Source: an uncultured Atopobiaceae bacterium (GTDB lineage: Bacteria; Actinomycetota; Coriobacteriia; Coriobacteriales; Atopobiaceae). From it: a DNA stretch of 8,611 nucleotides. Below, in pieces: positions 1 to 3,855 of the stretch (position 1 is the first letter of the stretch; each line of letters starts with the position of its first letter). Made by a program: the position numbers and the translations under genes. The notes beneath the pieces were generated by a model. It was not told where the DNA came from and made no database searches. It saw only the letters and a list, made by a program, of their open reading frames with translations. Where the stretch lies: contig CAAGLU010000291.1 of NCBI GenBank assembly GCA_900770865.1, positions 1 to 8,611 of the forward strand. The letters run 5' to 3'.

Positions 1-950
1 ATGACGTAGCAGGATGCCAGCTGCTCCGGCGTGGGCAGCACGTTCAGCACCTCGGCCTCGGCCATGACCTCGGCCCGCCTCGCGTCCAGCGCGGCCCTGA
101 GTTGTGGGGTCAACGGAACGTCGCGCACCGAGTAGGGGTTCTTGGGGGCCTTGACGTATGCCCCGCCGTCACCCACACCAACGGCCTTGCTCACGTGCAG
201 AACGCCCGCGTCGGCGTCTGCGTCCGCCCACGTCAGGGCGCACACCTCGCCAACCCTGAGGCCGCTAGTGAGGGCGATACGCGCCGCCGCTACGGCCCGC
301 TTCTGCGGCATTGCCGCGAGGGTTCCCAGCAGCTTGTTGGCCGCGTCCTTGGTCATGGCGTGGGGCTGCTCCCTGCGGTTCTTGGGCAGCTTCACGCCCT
401 CGCACGGGTTCGCCGCCAGCTGCCCGGCCTCAACAGCGGCCTTGAGGGCCTGGGACAACAGCCGATGATGCTTGATGACGGAACGGGGGGAAAGCCCGTA
501 CTCGTTGAGTAGCTGGGACTCCCACGCCTGAACCTGGGCGGTGGTAAGCTCCGTGACCCCCACCCCGCCCAGCGACTCCGCAATCTTGCGTGCGCTGGCC
601 TCGTAGCCAGTCATGGTTGACCGCTCCACGTGCTGAGAGCTTACGAGACGGCCCAAGTATGCCGTGAGGTATTCGGATACCGTGACGCCTGACAGCGAGG
701 CGCTACGAGCCTCTGCGGCCTCCGTCTCGCCCTCTGCGGCCAGAAGCTCGTCACGCCAGCGAGTGAGCGCAGCGATTGCCGCGTTCTTGCCCTTGTTGCC
801 CTTGGCCTCGCAGGGGATGGGGCTACCGTCAGCGTCCTTGAGCATCTTCGTAAGGTTGTGACGTGCCCCGCCCTCCTCAATCTGGGTGATGCGCCCGCGC
901 CAGTGCCCGCGATACTTGCCAACGGTTCCATGGGTAAACGTCGCTGCCAT
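1..950 (-). CDS. Tyrosine recombinase (integrase), C-terminus cut off by window edge
   Basis: Site-specific tyrosine recombinase that would integrate and excise the element at the neighbouring tRNA-Phe site. 316 residues are visible and the frame is open to the window edge. Residues 5-65 look like an arm-site-binding N-terminal domain (GTVGKYRGHWRGRI). Residues 88-185 are the SAM-like core-binding domain. The catalytic domain begins near 198 and shows the box I arginine (R232 in TSGLRVGEV) and the beta-hairpin lysine (K267 or K270 in VKAPKNPYSVRDVPL). The H-x-x-R box and nucleophilic tyrosine should lie just left of position 1. The start at 950 has a GGGGGAG element close upstream and GGAGGA further back. 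An in-frame ATG at 962 is less likely because GGAGG sits only one base before it. Usual length is about 370-400 aa, so roughly 60-90 residues are missing from view. Confidence 0.93.
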   Translation of the reverse strand, partial: MAATFTHGTVGKYRGHWRGRITQIEEGGARHNLTKMLKDADGSPIPCEAKGNKGKNAAIAALTRWRDELLAAEGETEAAEARSASLSGVTVSEYLTAYLGRLVSSQHVERSTMTGYEASARKIAESLGGVGVTELTTAQVQAWESQLLNEYGLSPRSVIKHHRLLSQALKAAVEAGQLAANPCEGVKLPKNRREQPHAMTKDAANKLLGTLAAMPQKRAVAAARIALTSGLRVGEVCALTWADADADAGVLHVSKAVGVGDGGAYVKAPKNPYSVRDVPLTPQLRAALDARRAEVMAEAEVLNVLPTPEQLASCYV

Positions 951-969
951 GTGCTCCCCCATTCCTCCG

Positions 970-1001
970 TGTGCTTCACCATGTGCTTCAAGTGTGCTTC
1001 A
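970..1001. repeat. Three direct repeats TGTGCTTCA in the integrase leader
   Basis: TGTGCTTCA occurs at 970-978, 982-990 and 993-1001. The start-to-start spacing is 12 and 11 bp, about one helical turn, so all copies face the same side of the DNA. They lie between the integrase promoter and start codon and about 130-160 bp from the tRNA fragment. This fits integrase arm-type sites or excisionase sites, and binding there could also repress integrase transcription. The role is inferred. Confidence 0.7.
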
Positions 1002-1015
1002 CTTTTTGCGCCTTG

Positions 1016-1045
1016 AGTATATCCACCAACGACAGAGGAACGCAA
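1016..1045 (-). promoter_or_regulatory. Probable integrase promoter
   Basis: Read on the minus strand, a -35-like TTGCGT (1040-1045) is separated by 18 bp from a good -10 TATACT (1016-1021). Transcription would begin near 1009, giving a leader of about 58 bases that contains the three TGTGCTTCA repeats. The -10 differs from consensus at one position; the -35 is weak. Confidence 0.5.
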
Positions 1046-1131
1046 TAGAGAACTTTAAAGCGCAGGTAGATAGTATTGTTTGCAGCATGGCACGACGTTG
1101 TAGTTCACCCGAACACGTACAGCAAATGGTT

Positions 1132-1176
1132 CTGAAAATCCCCGTGTCAGGGGTTCGACTCCCTTCCCCGCCACCA
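1132..1176 (+). other. tRNA-Phe(GAA) 3' fragment: element attachment site (att)
   Basis: The fragment fits class I tRNA geometry exactly: anticodon loop CTGAAAA with anticodon GAA (1134-1136), 3' anticodon stem TCCCC, five-base variable loop GTGTC, T stem AGGGG/CCCTT around loop TTCGACT, acceptor strand CCCCGCC, discriminator A and encoded CCA. Upstream bases (ATGGTT) cannot pair with TCCCC, and no GGCGGGG acceptor strand or D arm is present, so the gene is not complete. Identity starting at the anticodon loop points to strand exchange there, a known crossover position for tyrosine integrases. It is the duplicated or displaced 3' end left by integration. Confidence 0.85.
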
Positions 1177-1185
1177 GTAAACGCG

Positions 1186-1221
1186 CAGGTCAGGGCACTA
1201 GCTGCTCTGGCCTGCTTTGTT
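1186..1221 (+). terminator. Intrinsic terminator, originally of tRNA-Phe
   Basis: A 12-bp stem (1186-1197 with 1203-1214, two G-U pairs) with a five-base loop CTAGC is followed by CTTTGTT. It starts 10 bases after the tRNA CCA, where a tRNA terminator belongs. This supports the view that DNA right of 1176 is the native chromosome. Confidence 0.7.
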
Positions 1222-1223
1222 AT

Positions 1224-1273
1224 GCAATCCACAACGCAATCCCCCAGCAATCCATGGATTGCTGGGGGATTGC
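1224..1273. repeat. Perfect 38-bp palindrome plus flanking GCAATCC unit
   Basis: Positions 1236-1273 read identically on both strands, centred on CCATGG at 1254/1255, with no unpaired loop. Each arm contains GCAATCC twice (1236-1242 and 1247-1253; mirrored as GGATTGC at 1256-1262 and 1267-1273). A fifth copy lies at 1224-1230. Forward copies are spaced 12 and 11 bp. No T-run follows on either strand, so it is not a typical terminator. It may be a protein-binding array or an RNA hairpin; its function is unknown. Confidence 0.85.
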
Positions 1274-1425
1274 AAAAGCCCAGTTGGCGGATGGCCACAT
1301 GCGACCTCAAAAGCGCCCGCCAAACCCCAGCGAATTTGTGGTTCCCGTGGAACGCGAGCGCGAGGACCGCACGCTCCACGTCGTGCGCAGCATGGAGACC
1401 CCGCCCCAAGGGCTACAATGGGGAT

Positions 1426-1520
1426 ATGCAATGGAGCGCGGGAGCCAACCCCGCGCTCCAAGGGTTGCCGCCTCCTCAGATGCTTTGGTTTGTAGGTCCG
1501 TGCGTCTGTGGGGGCTTTTT
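1426..1520 (+). ncRNA. Candidate small RNA or leader A (about 95 nt)
   Basis: A possible -10 TACAAT (1414-1419) without a clear -35 would start a transcript near 1426. The RNA has a perfect 11-bp hairpin (1432-1442 with 1450-1460), with GCAA/TTGC (1428-1431 with 1465-1468) stacked below it across a four-base bulge, and it ends in a terminator hairpin at 1470-1515. Two compact helices ending in a T-run are typical of a bacterial small RNA. I do not recognise the family: SRP RNA, T-box and common riboswitch signatures are absent. The ends are estimates. The -10 assignment is the weakest part. Confidence 0.45.
1470..1520 (+). terminator. Intrinsic terminator of unit A
   Basis: Positions 1470-1483 pair with 1502-1515 (14 positions, one T-T mismatch, two G-U pairs) around an 18-base loop, followed directly by TTTTTCTCTC. 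It is a strong rho-independent terminator in the plus direction. Confidence 0.75.
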
Positions 1521-1542
1521 CTCTCGCCCTTCGGTGGCAGCG

Positions 1543-1571
1543 TCCACACGCCCGCTGCCCGGTGCTACGAT
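1543..1571 (+). promoter_or_regulatory. Probable promoter of unit B
   Basis: TCCACA (1543-1548, four of six -35 consensus bases) is followed after 17 bp by TACGAT (1566-1571). A TG dinucleotide at 1563-1564 makes it an extended -10 (TGCTACGAT). The -10 context GCTACRATG resembles that of unit A. Confidence 0.5.
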
Positions 1572-1577
1572 GTGAGA

Positions 1578-1675
1578 CAGGCGGACGGATTCCCCCCGTC
1601 CCCGAATCCCTAGCTACGAACAGTTAGGAACGCGGACAAACCCCGTGCTACTTGTGCGGGGGTTTCTTGTTTTCC
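1578..1675 (+). ncRNA. Candidate small RNA or attenuated leader B (about 95 nt)
   Basis: This transcript is predicted from the promoter at 1543-1571 to the terminator at 1638-1675. Two hairpins compete near the 5' end: GGACGG with CCGTCC (1583-1588 with 1596-1601) or GGATTC with GAATCC (1587-1592 with 1604-1609). CCTA/TAGG (1609-1612 with 1625-1628) may close another short helix. No open reading frame with a ribosome site is apparent. It may be a free small RNA or a switch in front of the gene at 1770. That gene has its own promoter candidate, which favours a separate RNA. Confidence 0.4.
1638..1675 (+). terminator. Intrinsic terminator of unit B
   Basis: AAACCCCG (1638-1645) pairs with CGGGG and TTT (1657-1665, one bulged G), and the right arm runs into TTTCTTGTTTTCC. 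It is oriented to stop plus-strand transcription about 100 bases before the gene at 1770. Confidence 0.7.
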
Positions 1676-1702
1676 CTGTCTCTCGGCAGGTCTTACTCAG
1701 CA

Positions 1703-1727
1703 CGCGACAGCCGTAATTATTGTCGCG
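1703..1727. promoter_or_regulatory. Operator-like inverted repeat CGCGACA-N11-TGTCGCG
   Basis: A perfect 7-bp inverted repeat (1703-1709 and 1721-1727) has an AT-rich 11-bp spacer and 18 bp between half-site starts. It lies immediately upstream of the extended -10 at 1734-1742, covering the -35 region, so a dimeric repressor bound here would block the promoter of the 1770 gene. The regulator is not identified. Confidence 0.5.
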
Positions 1728-1733
1728 CGCGGC

Positions 1734-1742
1734 TGGTACACT
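1734..1742 (+). promoter_or_regulatory. Extended -10 promoter of the 1770 gene
   Basis: TGGTACACT is an extended -10 (TG-N-TACACT). The -35 region (about 1714-1719) is not consensus, as is usual for extended -10 promoters. The start would be near 1749, about 21 bases before the ATG. Confidence 0.5.
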
Positions 1743-1769
1743 CAGCGCTAGCGTCGTTGGGAGGTCACC

Positions 1770-2300
1770 ATGGCCAGCGAGAACCAAGAGTCAAGCCGCC
1801 GGGAGCAGAAGCCGCGCAAGGGCAAGCTGCCCTACGTCACGAACATGGAAATCTCTTGGGATGCCTTTCTGGAGGGCGACGAGCTCGTCGCCGTCACCGA
1901 GCCGTATGAAGCCCCGACGTTCTACCACATCGGGCAACGTGAGGACGGCTTCTGGCACGTTCTCGAGGTCGAGAAGTACGACTACTCATCAGAACCCCCT
2001 GCCGTGCTTGACGCACAGCTCGCACGCGTGCGCGGAATGCGCTTGCTCAACGCCGACGATCCGGAATTGCGCATCGAGATAAAGGCCATGAACCTCTACG
2101 CCATGGACGAGTCCCCCGAGGCCAAGGCACGTGCCGAAGAGCGCTGGAAGAGGGTTCAGGCCGAAGTGGCGCGCGAGCTTGCCGAGGTCAAGAACTCAAA
2201 GCCAAAGAAGTTCCAGATTCTACCCCACGAGCGCCAGGTACCTAAGCACCACCTCATCAAAGGCATCTATCTCACCTACACGTTCGGCAAAGACAAGTAG
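1770..2300 (+). CDS. Conserved-looking hypothetical protein, 176 aa
   Basis: The product is not recognised. The start is well supported by GGGAGG (1759-1764) five bases before the ATG, and codon use fits the neighbouring genes. The N-terminus is polar and basic (residues 1-20). Residues 25-75 form a mixed segment with many aromatic and acidic residues (ISWDAFLEGDELVAV, EDGFWHVLEVEKYDY). Residues 107-143 are rich in Ala, Glu, Lys and Arg and probably form a long helix. The C-terminus is basic (KNSKPKKFQ, then HHLIKGIYLTYTFGKDK). There is no signal peptide or membrane segment, so it is probably cytoplasmic. It is transcribed alone, with an operator-like repeat overlapping its promoter. It is convergent with the flavodiiron gene, and the two share a hairpin. 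Confidence 0.85.
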   Translation: MASENQESSRREQKPRKGKLPYVTNMEISWDAFLEGDELVAVTEPYEAPTFYHIGQREDGFWHVLEVEKYDYSSEPPAVLDAQLARVRGMRLLNADDPELRIEIKAMNLYAMDESPEAKARAEERWKRVQAEVARELAEVKNSKPKKFQILPHERQVPKHHLIKGIYLTYTFGKDK

Positions 2301-2304
2301 CAAA

Positions 2305-2336
2305 TCGGCCCGCGACGCACATGCGCCACGGGCCGA
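2305..2336. terminator. Hairpin between convergent genes
   Basis: TCGGCCCG (2305-2312) pairs with CGGGCCGA (2329-2336). It lies five bases after the stop of the 1770 gene and 45 bases after the stop of the flavodiiron gene on the other strand. The minus-strand transcript continues into ATTTG and the plus-strand one into AAAAC, so it is a better though weak terminator for the minus gene. Confidence 0.5.
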
Positions 2337-2380
2337 AAACGTCATTCGAGAGCCAGTGCCAAACGCCAGCGAGGCCTTCC

Positions 2381-3586
2381 CTACTCCCCAAGCTTGGCCA
2401 CGATGGCCGCAGCAAGGGCATCGATCTGCTCAAGCGCGCCCTCGTCCACCGCGGAAGTCACGTGCACTTCGGGGTCGAGCACCTCCATGCCCTTCATGCG
2501 CTGGATGGAATCGAGCATGAGCGAGCCCGCCTGCGGCGCCCACGAGCCGTTGTAGATAACGCCAACCGTGCGGTTCTTCATCGCGTGGGCGTTGAGGTCC
2601 TCGAGAAGCTCGCGCATGCCGTCGAAGATGCCCATGTTGTACGTGGCAGAGGCGAAGACCAGCACCGGCGAGCGGAAGGACTGCGAGACCATCTCGGAGA
2701 CGGGGGTCTTGGAGACGTCGTAGACGCGGACGTCGTGCACGCCCGCCTCGGCAAGCTTGGTCGAGAGGATGTCCGCCGCGTTGGCGGTGCCACCGTAGAT
2801 GGAACCGTAGAAGATGGCAACGGACTTGTCCTCGGGCTCGTAGGCGGCCCACTTCTGGTAGCGGGAGAGAATCTGGTCGAAGTCGCGGCGCCAGATGTGC
2901 GCGTGCAGCGGCGCGATCTCCTTGATGTCCAGCTTGGAGGCCTTCTTTAGCAGCGACGTCACCTGCAGGCCGTACTTGCCCACGATGTTGGTGTAGTAGC
3001 GGCGCGCCTCGTCCGCCCAGTCGCGCTCCCAGTCGACCTCGTCGGCAAAGATGGCGCCACCGGTGGCGCCAAACGCACCAAAGGCGTCTGCTGAGAAGAG
3101 TGTGCCCGTGAGCTGGTCAAAGCTCACCATGACCTCCGGCCAGTGGACCATGGGGGCGAGGACAAACTGCAGCGTGTGGCGGCCAAGCGAGAGAGTGTCG
3201 CCCTCCTTGACCTTGATGGCGTGCGGCGTGGGGTCAAAGCCATGGAACTGGCGGACAAGATCGAAGGCCTTGGGGGTGCCGACGAGCTTGAGGTTGGGCC
3301 ACCTGCGGACAAGGTCGGGGATGACGGCGCAGTGGTCGGGCTCCATGTGGTCGATCACCAGGTAGTCCAGGGGACGGCCATCGAGGACGTGGGCAAGGTT
3401 CTCCTCGAACTGGCGCGAGACCGCCTCGTCGACGCCGTCGAGCAGGCAGGTCTTCTCGTCCATGATGAGGTAGTTGTTGTAAGACATGCCGTTTGGCACG
3501 GGGTAGGTGTTCTCGAACAGCTGAATCCTGCGATCAGACGCGCCCAGCCACCAGGTGTCCTCGCAAATCACGCGCACGTTGTACAT
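2381..3586 (-). CDS. fprA: Flavodiiron protein (FprA-type, class A)
   Basis: A cytoplasmic enzyme that reduces O2 to water and/or NO to N2O, protecting anaerobes. Electrons reach the diiron site through FMN from a rubredoxin- or NADH-linked donor not seen here. At 401 aa it has the normal class A length. Residues 1-250 are the metallo-beta-lactamase-like domain. The diiron motif has exact canonical spacing: H80-x-E82-x-D84-H85, 62 residues, H148, 18 residues, D167, 60 residues, H228. Residues 255-400 are the flavodoxin domain, with the FMN phosphate loop YGSIYGGTANA (260-270) and later loops TYNMGIFDG and YNGSWAPQAG. There is no C-terminal rubredoxin or reductase fusion. The start at 3586 (MYNVRVICED) is chosen because of GGGAGAG just upstream and family length; the frame stays open further upstream but runs into the next gene. 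Preference for O2 or NO cannot be told from sequence. Confidence 0.95.
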   Translation of the reverse strand: MYNVRVICEDTWWLGASDRRIQLFENTYPVPNGMSYNNYLIMDEKTCLLDGVDEAVSRQFEENLAHVLDGRPLDYLVIDHMEPDHCAVIPDLVRRWPNLKLVGTPKAFDLVRQFHGFDPTPHAIKVKEGDTLSLGRHTLQFVLAPMVHWPEVMVSFDQLTGTLFSADAFGAFGATGGAIFADEVDWERDWADEARRYYTNIVGKYGLQVTSLLKKASKLDIKEIAPLHAHIWRRDFDQILSRYQKWAAYEPEDKSVAIFYGSIYGGTANAADILSTKLAEAGVHDVRVYDVSKTPVSEMVSQSFRSPVLVFASATYNMGIFDGMRELLEDLNAHAMKNRTVGVIYNGSWAPQAGSLMLDSIQRMKGMEVLDPEVHVTSAVDEGALEQIDALAAAIVAKLGE

Positions 3587-3652
3587 TGCTCTCCCTTCGC
3601 CCGCTTCCGGGCGGCACGGGCGGCGCCTTACCACCCGACTGCCATGTCCACA

Positions 3653-3686
3653 CCAAACGCCCCGCGCGACACGCCGGGGCGTTTGG
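3653..3686 (-). promoter_or_regulatory. Strong hairpin in the fprA leader
   Basis: CCAAACGCCCCG (3653-3664) pairs perfectly over 12 bp with CGGGGCGTTTGG (3675-3686) around a 10-base loop. No T-run follows in either direction. It lies 67 bases before the fprA start and directly touches the palindrome at 3686-3697. It could be a U-less terminator for the upstream DUF2207 transcript, an mRNA-stabilising hairpin, or a regulatory leader. Confidence 0.55.
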
Positions 3687-3697
3687 CAAGCGCTTGC
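3686..3697. promoter_or_regulatory. LacI-type operator-like palindrome GCAAGCGCTTGC
   Basis: This perfect 12-bp palindrome has the central AAGCGCTT (AANCGNTT form) typical of LacI/GalR-family operators. It lies about 90 bp upstream of the fprA start codon and just downstream of a possible -10 at 3711-3716, where a bound repressor would block transcription. No LacI-type regulator is encoded in the window. Confidence 0.4.
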
Positions 3698-3710
3698 ATA
3701 GTCCGCTCTG

Positions 3711-3716
3711 ATGATA
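3711..3716 (-). promoter_or_regulatory. Possible fprA -10 element
   Basis: On the minus strand TATCAT (3711-3716) is the best -10 in the 269-base gap before fprA, but there is no convincing -35. The transcript would begin near 3704 with a leader of about 118 bases holding the palindrome and hairpin. The rest of the gap (3717-3855) shows only a weak imperfect stem at 3815-3841, possibly the end of the DUF2207 transcript. Confidence 0.25.
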
Positions 3717-3855
3717 TTCGATTCCACGAGGTTGCGCGCCCAGGGAGCTGAGAGAACTGCAAAGTCGTACGGCGACGGGGCCGTTCGTTGGGTTCCAGAA
3801 TCCGGATAGGTGCGAAGCCTTGAGCTGCGGAGCTGAGGCTTAGCAGCTGCCGACG

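Larger units (their letters stand above)
1..1176. mobile_element. Right end of an integrative element inserted at tRNA-Phe
   Basis: This segment carries a tyrosine integrase gene, its promoter and leader repeats, and a relatively AT-rich attachment arm (about 1002-1131). It ends in a tRNA-Phe 3' fragment that marks the junction with the chromosome. Integrase next to a tRNA fragment is the classic arrangement of prophages, integrative conjugative elements and genomic islands. Only one end is visible, so the element type, size and cargo cannot be told. The integrase points away from the junction, into the element, so the rest of the element should lie left of position 1, with an intact tRNA-Phe at its far end. 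Confidence 0.8.

Noticed and set aside
1060..1176. Complete tRNA-Phe gene
   Set aside because: There is no GGCGGGG acceptor strand, D arm or 5' anticodon stem upstream of 1132; only the 3' part is present.
999..1409. Minus-strand 136-aa open frame
   Set aside because: It reads through the antisense of the tRNA fragment and the palindrome, has no ribosome site and no recognisable domain.
886..1575. 229-aa plus-strand open frame
   Set aside because: It runs across the integrase start, the tRNA fragment, a terminator and the palindrome, so it cannot be one gene.
1410..1675. Known riboswitch, T-box or SRP RNA
   Set aside because: I found none of the conserved cores of these classes, so the units are listed only as unassigned candidates.
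2321..2950. 209-aa plus-strand open frame
   Set aside because: It is a shadow of the flavodiiron gene, with His/Val/Gly/Asp bias and no motif.
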